Assembly (NCBI RefSeq): GCF_958450345.1
Contig: NC_088781.1
Location: 46,797,357-46,861,356 of the forward strand
Reading direction: 5' to 3'
Source: Calliphora vicina
Taxonomy: Eukaryota > Arthropoda > Insecta > Diptera > Calliphoridae
Length of the DNA stretch: 64,000 bases
Positions 12,553 through 23,598 of this stretch are shown piece by piece. Position numbers and translations under genes: made by a program. Position 1 is the stretch's first letter; every line of letters starts with the position of its first letter. Below the pieces are notes generated by a model. The model was not told the origin of the DNA. It made no database searches and saw only the letters and a program-made list of their open reading frames with translations.

Positions 12553-13277
12553 ATACCCTACACCACCATAGTGGGGAGGGTATTATGCGTTTGTGCAGAT
12601 GTTTGTAACGCCCAAAAATATTAGTCACACCCACCTTAAAGTAGATTCACTTTCTGAGTCGATTAAACGATGTCCGCCCGTCGTTCTGGTTGGCTGGCTG
12701 TCCATGTAAACTTTGTGCGCAGTATACAGGTCGCAATTTTGAAGATATTTCGATCAATTTTGGTACATATTATTTTTTCGGCCCAAGGACCAAGCCTATT
12801 GAAACTGGCTAAAATCGGTCCATTATTTCACCTAGCCCCCATACAAATGTCCTTCCGAAATTGGACTTTATCGGTCATAAATGTTTAATTTATAAATGTA
12901 TCTCCAGAAATTGCGCTCCAAATAAGTTTTATATATACAAAATTCTTGTCACCAAATTTTGTTATGATCGGTCCATAATTAGTCATAGCTCCCATATAGA
13001 CCCGCCTCCGAAAATCACTTTAACGTGCATAAATCGCTTAAAATGTTGGTATTCTCACAAAATTCAACATAGCAAACTTTCATAGAGACATAAATCAGAC
13101 GACCTAATTTCATAGTGATCGGTCCATAATTGGTCATAGCCCCCATATAAGTCCCACTTCCGAAAATCACTCAAAAATATAAATTATTTAAATTTTAAAA
13201 GAAAAATGTTTTTGCTCTTTTACTTAGTGTAGGGTATTATATGGTCAGGCTTGAACGACCATACTTTCTTACTTGTT
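12553..13277 (+). mobile_element. Family A Helentron-like element (complete copy)
   Basis: The 5' end is ataccctacaccaccatag followed by tggggagggtat, an imperfect hairpin. The 3' end has the subterminal inverted repeat gtgtagggtat, then an imperfect hairpin around tggtcaggcttgaacgacca, then the terminus cttacttgtt. Non-coding; short frames inside have no recognisable domains. Structure matches DINE-1/Helentron-like elements: subterminal inverted repeats, 3' hairpin and no target duplication. Confidence 0.8.
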
Positions 13278-13701
13278 CTAGTTAAAACTGTGACAATTAA
13301 AGAAATATTTTTGTTGGAATTTTATGATTGGGACTAAAAATACCATGACATTTCCTATTTTTCTTCCTTTCTCACCCATTGTTTCGTCTATCGATATCCA
13401 TGTATATTTTAAAATTGTATTAAGAGAACAAACTAATGAAAAGAAAGAAAATATGCAACGAACATATGCACTTATGAGTCAAATATGCAAAAATATGCTA
13501 TAAAACGCAAAATATGCTAAAATATGCAGTAAAGAGTAAAATATGCAAAAATATGCACTAACAAATCGATGCCAAAATTCTTAAAATTGTCTAAAACGGA
13601 TAAATAATTAACTCATATGTTTATACAACGCAAAGCAAAAAATATGATATTGCATATTTTTGGTTGCCCTGGTAATCATTGTTCTTCTGCGGCACTTTTT
13701 T

Positions 13702-14420
13702 ATACCCTTCGCCATGAGTGGCAAGGGTATATATAAGTTTGTCATTCCGTTTGTAATTTCTACATGTTTCACTTGCGACCCCACAAAGTATATATATTCT
13801 CGATCGTTATAGATAGCGAAGTTGATATATCCATGACCGTCTGTCTGTATGTTGCAATCAACTTCCCGAATCCCCCAAATAACATACATACATGATTCAT
13901 ACATCAATATATCGGGAATTCTTCCGGCTCGGTTGATATTTAAAATCGGCAAAATCGGTCCATAAATGGCTGAGATATTAGGAAAAAAGGGAAAAACTCG
14001 ATTTTTGGCCTATTTTTGATCTATATCTGGATAACTAAGTCATTAATATAGATAATATGGATATCTAATGATAGATATTTCAAAGTCCATTGCAACGATG
14101 TATATAAGGCTAGAGTAAGTTGTACCAACAATGGGTCAAAATCGAGAAAAATATTTTTTAACCCAAACTTTTTTTTAGCAAAAAAATTTTTTTTGTCATA
14201 AATTAATTTTTGAAAATAATGTTTTTTTAAAAATTAAAAAAATTTAAAAAAAAAATTGGAAAAAACTTTTTTAGAAAAATTAAAAAACAATTTGGAAAAA
14301 AAAATTTTTAAAAAAAATTTAATTTTGTTTAAATAAAAATATTTAAAAAATATTTTTAAGTATAATTTGGTGAAGGGTATATAAGATTCGGCACAGCCGC
14401 AAATATCGCTCTTACTTGTT
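13702..14420 (+). mobile_element. Family B Helentron-like element (complete, boundaries fixed)
   Basis: It starts atacccttcgccatgag and ends with ggtgaagggtat, a hairpin resembling attcggcacagccgcaaat, and cttacttgtt. It is inserted in the Lys codons of the mariner frame. Removing 13702-14420 restores an uninterrupted run of seven T (13696-13701 plus 14421) and the NLKKSAAEEQ reading, so there is no target duplication and insertion was between two Ts. Confidence 0.85.
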
Positions 14421-14564
14421 TCAAATTAAAGAAGTAAAGCAAAACTTCCCGCATGTGATGCTTTGTTGACACAAAATTCGACATTTTCGAAGCAAAAAAT
14501 AATTTGTTGTTTAGACTATAATGTTCAATAAGTAAGTGAGAATAAATGAAATTATGAGGTCATG

Positions 14565-14760
14565 TAACCAACTTTTTAAATCGATGTCTTCCGATTAGAT
14601 AGTAATTCAAACACAATTTTGCAACAAGATCGGTCGAGAGCTCTCAGAGTAAGAGGCGGTCAAAATTTTACATGATGGCCAAACAGGTGTTTTTTCTCAT
14701 CCATGTAACTTATTACCTATTGTTATTAGCAAAATGTGTCCCAAATAGCTATTGCTTTAA
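14565..14760 (+). repeat. Left inverted repeat flanking Tc1-like copy 1
   Basis: Contains caacaagatcggt, ggccaaacaggtgttttttc and catccatgtaacttattacc. All recur in reverse complement at 16288-16488. Arms are about 195 bp with scattered mismatches. Confidence 0.8.
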
Positions 14761-14802
14761 TATTTAAAAAAAAAAAATAATTTTTTTTCCGAAATCAAAA
14801 AC

Positions 14803-14917
14803 TTTGACTTTTGACTTTTTTAAAAATGGGCCCTTTTTTCTCAAAAGAAAGCTTAGATATTTTCCTTTCTTTTGAGAAAAAAGGGCCTATTTTGAAAAAA
14901 AAAAGTCAAAAAAGTTT
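14803..14917. repeat. Hairpin with ~30-bp arms
   Basis: aaatgggcccttttttctca followed by aaagaaag is matched in reverse complement by ctttcttttgagaaaaaagg followed by gcctatttt. The loop is ~15 bp. It lies between the left inverted repeat and the start of Tc1-like copy 1. Confidence 0.8.
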
Positions 14918-14930
14918 TTATTTTTTTTTT

Positions 14931-16270
14931 TCCTATAAACGCACTTAATTTGTTTCGGTATTTTTGTTATATCTTTGTTGTTCTCATCCAAAAACTAAAT
15001 TTTAATTTTTTAATGAGAGACAACTTAACTGTACTTTTTGAAAGTAATTAAGTTTTTTTTCTTATTCTTGTTGTTTGCCTTAATTATGCGATCAAATGTT
15101 CTTGGTGCTATTTTAAGTGGAAGATTCGTATAAACGCAGACGTGAAATTTGTTTTTAAAAATTTACCAAAAAAAGGATGTTCCAATAGAGAAATTGGACG
15201 TAAAATCGATCGTTCGGAAAGTGTGGTGCGAAATTTCTTGAAGAAAAGTTAAAATTATGGAGTTCGCAAACCTACAAAGGGAAATACAAAACTAACAAGA
15301 AGACAACTTAATCTAATAAAATAAGAAGCAACCCGCAACAAATTGAATTCCACACAAATAAAGAATAAATTGAATCTTCCAGTGAGTTCCAAACACGTTG
15401 CACCATTTTACGAAACGATGAAAACATAAAATGGAAAAAGCCGAAATGTAAACCAATGCTAAAAAAGCACCATAAAGAAAATCGTCTAAAATTCGCAAGA
15501 AAATATACGAATTGGACAGATGAGTGGAAAAAAGTAATTTTCTCTGACGAAAAAAATTTAATTTAGACGGTCCTGACTCATACTCATGCTATGTTCGGAT
15601 GTCAAAACGTAATTTCGGTGGTGGCAGTGTTATGGTTTGGGCAGCGTTTTCTGCAGTTGGCAATTCGAAAATATGTTTTTTTCCGACAAAAATTAATAGT
15701 GCGATTTATAAAGAACTGTTGGAAGATGCTCTTCTCTCATTTATGAATGAAAAAATGGATGAAGATTACATATTCCAACAAGATAATGCTGTAATCCATG
15801 TTTCTAAGCAATCCAAATCATGGTTTAATGAACATAGCATTCCTCTGTTGGACTGTCCGGCTTGTAGTCCGGACTTAAACCCAATGGAGAACTTGTGGGG
15901 ATACATGGTCCGTAAAGTTTATGCAAATAATGCCCAGAATGACAGCATAATGACTGTGACTGAGCTGAAACTAAGAATTAAACAAGTCTGGGAGGAAATT
16001 GATTCCAATCTGCTTAAAAAATTAGTGGAATCAATGCCAGACCGTATTTTTGAAACAATCCATAACAAGGGATCATCCACACATTATTAATAATGCTACA
16101 ATAAATTAAAGTGCGTTTATACCCTTAAAAATGGCTGTTAATCTCGAAATTTAAGTAAAAAATAATAAATAAAGTACAAATGAATTTTTTGTTGTAAACA
16201 ATATTTTAAGTGAAGTCTTAACTAATTTAATAAACAAATTTGTAGAACCCTAAATATGTTCTTGTTTAAT
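14931..16270 (+). mobile_element. Tc1-like (DD34E) element, copy 1, outer ends missing
   Basis: It starts at tcctataaacgcactta, which corresponds to an internal position of the terminal repeat of copy 2. It ends near 16270 in the A/T tract that precedes the terminal repeat in copies 2 and 3. Both outermost ~20-30 bp are absent and are replaced by the inverted repeats at 14565 and 16288. Confidence 0.8.
15170..16090 (+). pseudogene. Tc1-like transposase pseudogene (copy 1)
   Basis: DD34E transposase. The N-terminal HTH part is partly deleted and has in-frame stops (about 15170-15598). The C-terminal 163 codons are open at 15599-16090. They contain RNFGGGSVMVWAAF, FQQDNAVIHVSKQ (second Asp) and SPDLNPMENLWGYM (third residue Glu, 34 residues after the second Asp). 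The start of a typical protein (MPKGTFLSDQE, seen in copy 3) is missing. Closely similar to the copies at 28266 and 41909, implying fairly recent amplification of the family. Confidence 0.9.
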
Positions 16271-16287
16271 TTTTAAAATTTTTTAAA

Positions 16288-16488
16288 AAAAATTATTGGG
16301 ACATACATATTTTGCTAAGAACAATAGGTAATAAGTTACATGGATGAGAAAAAACACCTGTTTGGCCAACATGTCAAATTTTTACCCCCTCTTATTCTAA
16401 CCGATCTTGTTGAAAAATTGTATATGAATTACTATTCAATAGAACTAACCTTGGAGCAAGACATCCATTTCACAAGTTGGTTGGTTCC
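16288..16488 (-). repeat. Right inverted repeat flanking Tc1-like copy 1
   Basis: Reverse-complement partner of 14565-14760; see that entry. Includes ggtaataagttacatggatg and aaccgatcttgttg. Confidence 0.8.
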
Positions 16489-18026
16489 TACAAAATAACA
16501 CAAAAGTTATAAAAAAAACGAGTTAAAAATTACGCCATCTATTGTAAATGCCGTATTTTTAAGTCATACATTATTTTGTAATGAGTGGTCGTTACCCAGC
16601 ATATTACCTTATCTAGTAGAGTTGGTACTTATTTTTGTACAGGTTGTTAATGAACTTTTGCCTTTGCCATAGCTTTCTAGTGTGTTTCAACACCATTCGA
16701 AGTCATTAATTTTTTATACATACCAAATATATTTTTTATGTTTATATTAAAACCATTGTTAAGATACGATAAAATAACACATACATGGAGTAGTAAGTAA
16801 GCAGCTAGACTTTCAAACACATCATAAGTATGTGGCCTAAGAATCAAACACCTCAAACACTGAAACCATCTTTGGTCACCATGCTTCGGCCACAACTTTA
16901 AATCTGTAATGTAAGATTAGGGCTTTTATATTTCTCCAAGTATTTGTGTTTAGCATGAAAATGAACAATTTTAAGGGGAACTATCACCATTATTACGAAT
17001 TTATTTTCTTTCATGCAATATTAAACCAGTCTAATGTGCTACATCAATACAAACATTTTGTCATCAAAATAGAAAAGAGCATAAAAATAGCAGATATATT
17101 TGAAATTACATAACGTACTAGTACCAATTTAGCTTGTACGTTACTTTCTGACTTCTCAGTTCAAAATGTTAGATCGCCCTGCTAACTTTTTCACTATTGT
17201 CAATATAAAAATCGTATGAAACCATCTGATTTGTTCGAACTAATTAAGAAATGTCAGATGGACACAAACATTACAGAGATAATAGCTCTAAAAAGATATA
17301 TGAAATTCCGAGAGTCAATTTGGACCTGAACTTTCCAAATGCTGGCTACTGTTGTACTCTTTAATGAAAATATAAGTATTAATGTTTTCCTATATTCTTT
17401 TTTGCCTCACTCTAGTTTCCATTAAAATTAGTTCTGTACTATTATTTCGCTTCCCACTATATTAAATGTCATATATTGTATTATGTACTTACGATTTAAT
17501 GCCGTGTTTCCATTTAACCGCATGTATGTTTATAGTAATTCTAAATAATATAATTGAAATACATAAATCTCAACAATAAAACCAAACAACAACAAAATTG
17601 TTTTTCATGCTAAAAATGTTAAACAGGGAAATTATTTTGTTATCCCTACAAAAACAACAACAATAATAAACAAGTAATGAAATCTAAACGCCAGGCTAAA
17701 AGTAGCAGCAGCAGGTATAACAAATTCAACATTTGTTAAATACGTAACTTTTATGCCAAAAATCTGTATAACGAACAAAAATAATAAACAAACAAGCAAA
17801 CAATGTCGTGTAAAATTTAAATTATATTTAGCATGAAATAAATATGGTGTTTATTTGTAAATCAACAAATTATTTAACAAACGCCAAATTACAAGAGCAG
17901 CAACAGTAAACGATAACACACCTACACTACAGTAATTCAAAAAAATATAAAGTGATGGCGGTTAAATGAAAGAGAGAGTGAGAGAGAAAGGAAAGTAAAG
18001 TAAACACAAAGAAATATTTAGTTTTA
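16489..18026. other. Intergenic, no gene seen
   Basis: AT-rich, with AACAACAA-like simple sequence (17580-17680) and a GAGAGA patch (about 17970-17990). A minus-strand frame at 16677-16895 shows no recognisable domain. Confidence 0.5.
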
Positions 18027-18240
18027 TACCATTCACCATGAGTTGCAAAGATGTATATATAAGTTTGTCATGCCGTTTGTAATTTTATTATTTTTCATTA
18101 GCGACCCCATAAAGTTTATATACCCCGGATCGCTATAGAAAGCGAGGTCGATATAGCCATGTCAGTCCGTATGTCTGTTGAAATTATCTTTCCGAAGCCC
18201 CCAAAAATCCTTTTGAAAGGTACATAAATGTCATTTATTA
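18027..18240 (+). mobile_element. Family B Helentron-like element, 5' fragment
   Basis: Matches the first ~210 bp of family B (5' hairpin, aagtttgtcatgccgtttg, agcgaccccataaagt, then a stretch like gtatgtctgttgaaatta). The rest is diverged or lost. Confidence 0.7.
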
Positions 18241-20257
18241 CCACTTAGTTATTGAATATTATAGTTTACACTGTTACACTTTTTTTCTTTTTGCTTCCAA
18301 AATTTCGATTTTTGTACCAACGAATCGTCTTATGTACGAGGTATTGTTTTACTTCTTTAATTTGAAACGTGCAAGATATGGGTCGTGCTATTCTTGACAC
18401 TGAAGACAAATATCGCCCAGGCTAACTAGATGCATACTAGATATTAATTAGGTCTTAGTTTCCCAACAAAGATTGAAAATTTTGATACAAGTATTGTTTA
18501 TAAAAAAACGTTTTGTTATTTTTTCGAAATATAAATCAATAATTTCGGAATTTTATGCTTATTATTATGAGAAATTGTATCAAATAATAACTCCATAAAA
18601 GGTCTTCGCTAATGGGAATTCATTATTGCGTAATTCCATTTTAATTTGACTCAGTGTGGATTATCTCAAACTCCCATTTCTTTGAAATTTAGAGTATATT
18701 TTCTACTAATTTTCTGACGAATAACTTCAAATCCATATTCTCAGCGAGTTCTTTAGTTTTCCCTAATTTATTTGACATGTAAAAAACATAAGGTAGACAT
18801 GTTATATATCAATGGATAGAGGATTTTGTCTACTTTTCAAAAATGTATATAACTTTTGACAATTAAAAAATTCATGGAATACTTTTTTGAAAAATATGAC
18901 AAAAAATGCTTTTTATTGAATTTTGCATAGATACAAATTTTTCAAATTGAAATAAAATTTTTATTTATGAATATTTTTTAATGAAATTTCACAGTTATGT
19001 AGATTTTTCTATTTAAAATGGAAAAATAAAAACAAATTTTGAAATTTGTTATCAAGTATTCCGCAATTCCCAAAAAAATCTTGAAAAATGGGATTTTTTT
19101 GTTTTTTGGCTATAATATCCATACCAGGGGCGGGGTTATCGGAACCCTTTACAAAATAATTAAGAACTTATTGGGCCATCTAAAATAGGTTACTATATTT
19201 TGATATCGAATATGCGATTTGAGAATTTTTGCCCTAAAGTTGAATTTTACATAAAAAATAGGCATTTTTTGAATGGACCTGCTCCCGTCGGTATCAAAAA
19301 TTATAAATGTTTTTTTCATTTAAAATATTTGGCGTAAAGTTAGCTTTTCAAAAAGTAAAAATTCATTATACATCCTGTCAGAAATTTTTTAGATAACTTA
19401 AAAAGAATAAAAGTACTTTTTTCCAAAAAAAAAAATCGCGAAAAATCGCCTTTTTTAATTTTTTTAAATTCAAATGAATATAACTTTGGACTCAGCCATG
19501 GTTTTTAAACACTTCTTTCTTTGATATATACATCTATTGTTAATTCTATAAAAGAAAAATGGATAAAATCGGGGAATATTTGGAGCCGCGGTCACCAAAA
19601 AACTGGAGTAGGGTGGGTAAAAATGTTGAAAATTAAATTTTCAAATGCGAATATCTCCTAAGCTATAAGAGATAATTGATAGCTACGACGAAGTTTTATG
19701 TAGTGCTCGACGAGGAGATTCTAAATGTGGAGAGGAGATTCTAAATAGGATCATTTTAAAAATTGAACATACCCGAGGTGTCCTACTTTGGGAACCCCTG
19801 GTCCCGCTCCTGGTGGGCTCATGAGGTCCAAATTCAAAACTTAAATTCGACTACACTACCTCTTTGCGCGTCATTCAAATCGGCGTAAGGGTTTATAAGT
19901 TACAGATTTATTTCCCTCTTTTTTATTCTCATACCACTGTGCGGCGAGTGCTACTATTCTAAAAATTAAAAATTTTATAATAAACATTTGTTTAAAAATT
20001 TTAAAAGTTCTTTAAGGTACAGAAACCAAAAGGTACCACACAGATTATGTTGGATTTTTGGTGCCAACTTTATTAGTCAAACACTAAAAAGAAGTCGTAG
20101 TCGACCAAAGATACTCCAGGAAATAGGACAGTGCAATCTTACATGGGAAGAAGCGAAAGCAACTCCAACAAATCGTGTAAGATAGAAATGCTTTGTGGAA
20201 GCCATAATGGCTAGAAAAATTATTGATATATCAATATTATACAACTTACATATATAG
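18241..20257. other. Intergenic, probable old repeat debris
   Basis: No gene recognised. Homopolymer-rich. A slightly GC-richer block (19120-19960) has a transposon-like look (tataagagataattgatag resembles a phrase near 745) but no ends were found. A 65-codon frame at 19988-20185 carries no known domain. Confidence 0.45.
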
Positions 20258-20259
20258 TA

Positions 20260-21263
20260 GAGTGTCCCTTAGAATTAAATTTGTTGATTTATGGGTTAAT
20301 TTCCATTTTTCTACTGTTATTGTAAATACTAGACTTCATGTTATATTTTTCTTAAGTTTCATCAAAATCGTCACAAAAATATATAACATTTTATCTTTCC
20401 ATTAGAAATTCCAAGTATTGAAAAATTTGACTTTTGACCTTCACGATTTAAGGGTTAGCGTTTTCCGATTTTAGGAAAACTTTCAGACTATATATAAAAT
20501 TACCTGGACTATAATATTCTGAACAGATTTTACTTAAAATTAATAACAGTAAGGAAATTAGGCTTATTCGCCAAAATATGGCCAAAAAATTTGTTTTTCT
20601 CGAAAATCACAAAATTTATATCGCAGGCATGGAAAAACTCTAGGAGGTATTGACATATTTGTTTCCACATTTTTATTTCCTATTATGTTGTAAATAAATC
20701 CCCATGTGATGATCAAAAAATTCTGAAATTTGTTTAACAAAATTTTTAAAAATTTGAAATTGGAGTTTTGAAACTGCCTTTAAAAAAAATATTTTTTTTA
20801 GGTTATACCTGCGAATAGGTTAACTGTATCCTATGAAGTTAAAAACTCATATGCAAGTAAATATGGATATATTTTAAGTAAGAATACACTTTTGTTTTAA
20901 TATTTCTCAAAATATGTTAATTTTGTTCTTACATTTCTTGTTCTAGTAGCCTAAGACACGTTAATGGCGATTTTTTAATAACTTTAACATTTTTTAACCA
21001 ATTTTTTGTCATTTATATCTTATTAGACCGACAATTACGTACACATTTCGATCCTTTTAAATTAAATTGCAAAAGTAATTATTTAATTGCAAAATTTAAA
21101 AATAAAAACTGAAAAAAATGCATTTTTAACCCTTGTTAATGCACCTCAAAACTAAATCGAAAGTCGGCACGGGTTAAATTTTTTGTTGGTATTTTAGGTC
21201 ATTACGAAGGTTTCAGGGGGTACCGTTTCAACATTTCAAAAAATTTAATTCTATGGGACACTC
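20260..21263. mobile_element. TA-flanked foldback element, copy 2 (left arm mostly deleted)
   Basis: Ends gagtgtcccttagaatta and taattctatgggacactc are inverted and flanked by TA on both sides. The left arm is reduced to ~27 bp. The right arm (about 1 kb) is complete and has the same order of phrases as the arms of the 6186 and 53139 copies, including ttcacgatttaagggtta and cctaagacacgttaatgg. Non-coding. Confidence 0.85.
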
Positions 21264-21289
21264 TAATATATAGCTATTTAAACATACAA

Positions 21290-21486
21290 ATAAATGGCTA
21301 AGATAGTTTTCACAAAATTTGTTTCCACCAACATCTTTTTTAAAACTACAATTTTTTCTCCCAAAAATGTTATGAATCAATTTTTTTTGTTCACCAAAAA
21401 TTTTCTTTTAATAATTATCTTAAAGTATAATTTGGGTGAAGGGTATAAAAGATTCGGTGCAGCCGAATATAGCCCTCTTACTTGTT
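21290..21486 (+). mobile_element. Family B Helentron-like element, 3' fragment
   Basis: Ends with aaagtataatttgggtgaag, then ggtata and the perfect hairpin attcggtgcagccgaat, then ctcttacttgtt. The 5' part is absent. Confidence 0.8.
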
Positions 21487-21518
21487 ATATATTTAAAAGC
21501 TGTAAAACACATATGGAG

Positions 21519-22138
21519 TATTTTAAAATTTCAATAATTTATATTTTTGAGTGATTTTCGGAAGTGGGCCTTATATGGGGGCTATGACCAATTATGGACC
21601 GATCACCAGGAAATTAGGTCGTGTGATTTATGTCTATATTAAAGTTAACTATGTTGAATTTTGTTTGTATACCAACATTTTTAAGCGATTTATGCACGTT
21701 AAAGTGATTTTCGGAAGCGGGTCTATATGGGAGCTATGACTAATTATGGACCGATCGTAACAAAATTTGGTGACATGAATTTTGTGTATATGAAACTTAT
21801 TTGGAGCGGAATTTGTGGAGATACATATATAAATTAAACATTTATGACCGATAAAGTCCAATTTCGAGGAGACATTTGTATGGGGGCTAGGCGAAATAAT
21901 AGACCGATTTTATCCAGTTTCATTAGGACGAAATATCTTCAAAATTGCGACCTGTACTCTGCGCACAAGGTTTACATGGACAGCCAGTCAGACAGACGGA
22001 CATCGTTTAATCGACTCAGAAAGTGATTCTAAGTCGATCGGTATACTTTAAGGTGGGTGTTAGACTAATATTTTTGGGCGTTACAAACATCTGCACAAAC
22101 GCATAATACCTTCCCCACTATGGTGGTGTAGAGTATAA
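21519..22138 (-). mobile_element. Family A Helentron-like element
   Basis: Reverse orientation. The body has gattttcggaagtgggcc, ggtggtgtagagtata at the 5' hairpin and gacagacggacatcg. The 3' terminal hairpin is missing. Short frames on both strands recur in every family A copy and are non-coding. Confidence 0.8.
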
Positions 22139-23598
22139 TTAAATGGTCCATGTATGTAATGTCATCATGTGAGAACGGCTGGAGCAATATGGCTGATTTT
22201 TTTTTTATTCGATTCGAAATTTCCAGGAGATGGTTTGTAAAGAAAAAAAAAATACAAAATTACGGCTAAAACCGGCTTTTTTGAGTCCAGTCAACTGTAA
22301 TAAAAAAGCCCCTAGAGTATGCAGTACAAATTTAGATATTTTATTTGCAAATAAATAAGAACAGACAGGGTTGGAGAAACTTGACGAACTAACATTAGTA
22401 ATTGCTACCGGGAGAAGCCGGGGCAGTAATAAAAATCAAGATTTCCTCGAAATCCAACAAACTAAAATCGGTAGCCATGCTAAACCATAATAGATGCAAC
22501 CATTAAAATTGGCATTTTTAATCCTTATTTAGCATTTATTAGATTCCAGAAAATAATTTACAACTTCTTAACTACTTAAAAATTCGTTTAAAAAAATTTT
22601 CGAAAATGTAAAATTTGAGAAATTTTAGAATCAGATTTTTTTGTTTTTGACAACCATCTTAGGTTTTTTTTGTCTCCCTATGAGAAATAGTTTCTGAAGC
22701 AGGCAAATAATCAATATAATTCTCAATTAGTTAAGAATATTTTGGTTATATGTAATTAGTTGTGTTTACATCAAGAACGGGGGACACTTCTTTTATTTGC
22801 ACCATTTTTGAAAATTTTAATCTCTGAAAACTGTTAAACATTCTTTTAATTATCTACCCCCCTTTCAAATTGTTCACTGGTTTCCATTTAGTAGTTTTTC
22901 TCTTCGCCTGTTTATGTAGTTACAAAAACTGTTGTTTAATTTATAATTTCAATGTAAAAATGTTAGTAAATAATTGTCGATTTTGATATTGTTTGCGTAT
23001 TATATGTTTTGAATATCTAAAGGTTTAAATAAATGCATGTTAGACATAAATACAAAATTTATTTAGTTATATACATGAGCGAATACGTTGTGAAAGAAGT
23101 ACTTAAACAATTATGTACAGCTGGTAAATTAATAAAATATTTAAATTTAATTACTGTCATTACACTGGATTTATGGCTAAAGGCGTATTTAGATTTAAAC
23201 ATTATTTGCTGTAAAAATCATTGATGCAATTAAAGTCATTTAATGTGCGAAACAAAAGCACAATTAAAGTAAATTAGAAATAATAAAAAAAACAAAATGT
23301 GAAATAAAAAAAAGCACAGGAAATTAAAATTTTGTTATAAAAACTGGGAAATGTTTTAACATTGTTGTTTAATTTGTCTTATAAAGACGACTGCATACCT
23401 TGTAGATTACTTAGAAGTGGTTTAGTAATGATATTTATTAGTATTTATTACACATATTGAGGTATATTCGAGCAGTAGAAGAGATAGCCGTTGACGAGTT
23501 TTTAAACGCTATCTCCGTCCATCGTGATTTGGAAAATGAAACTGAATAAATGAGAGCCAATTCGGCAAAATTCGGAATTCCCTATTGGAAGACTATTT
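22139..23598. other. Intergenic, no gene seen
   Basis: AT-rich, no recognisable gene or repeat boundary. A frame at 23033-23224 is short with no domain. Confidence 0.5.

Larger units (their letters stand above)
11314..13671. mobile_element. hAT-like non-autonomous element with AAATATGC subterminal repeats
   Basis: The ends cagggcaaccaaaaatatgc and gcatatttttggttgccctg are perfect inverted repeats. The flanks gtaatcag (11306-11313) and gtaatcat (13672-13679) form an 8-bp target duplication with one mismatch, as expected for hAT. Many AAATATGC copies cluster within ~100-250 bp of both ends, a typical hAT subterminal pattern. No transposase was recognised. The interior holds a TA-flanked element (11573-12324) and a family A copy (12553-13277). 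It lies inside mariner copy 2. Confidence 0.85.
10636..14484 (-). pseudogene. mariner transposase pseudogene (copy 2), split by two insertions
   Basis: A minus-strand mariner frame starts at the ATG at 14484-14482 with MSNFVSTKHHMREVLLYFF. It is interrupted by a family B element (13702-14420) and resumes at 13701 (KSAAEEQ). It is interrupted again by a hAT-like element (11314-13671) and resumes with STCERWFVQF and NFDTEAKDPEG near 11220-11270. It ends with FHHDSARPHVA (second catalytic region) and PVYSPDRAPSNY near 10640. There are many stops and frameshifts between 10790 and 11200. The third-D motif is Asn (SNY). It then fuses to a DD37E fragment. The gene is inactive, but its frame fixes the exact empty sites of both insertions. 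Confidence 0.85.

Noticed and set aside
13608..13952. 114-codon minus-strand frame
   Set aside because: Spans the end of a hAT-like element, a mariner scrap and the start of a family B element. It is a chance frame across repeat junctions.
21551..21861. Small frames on both strands sharing sequence with frames at 26883-27172 and 35901-36211
   Set aside because: They recur because they lie in family A repeats. They are found on both strands and without domains, so they are not genes.
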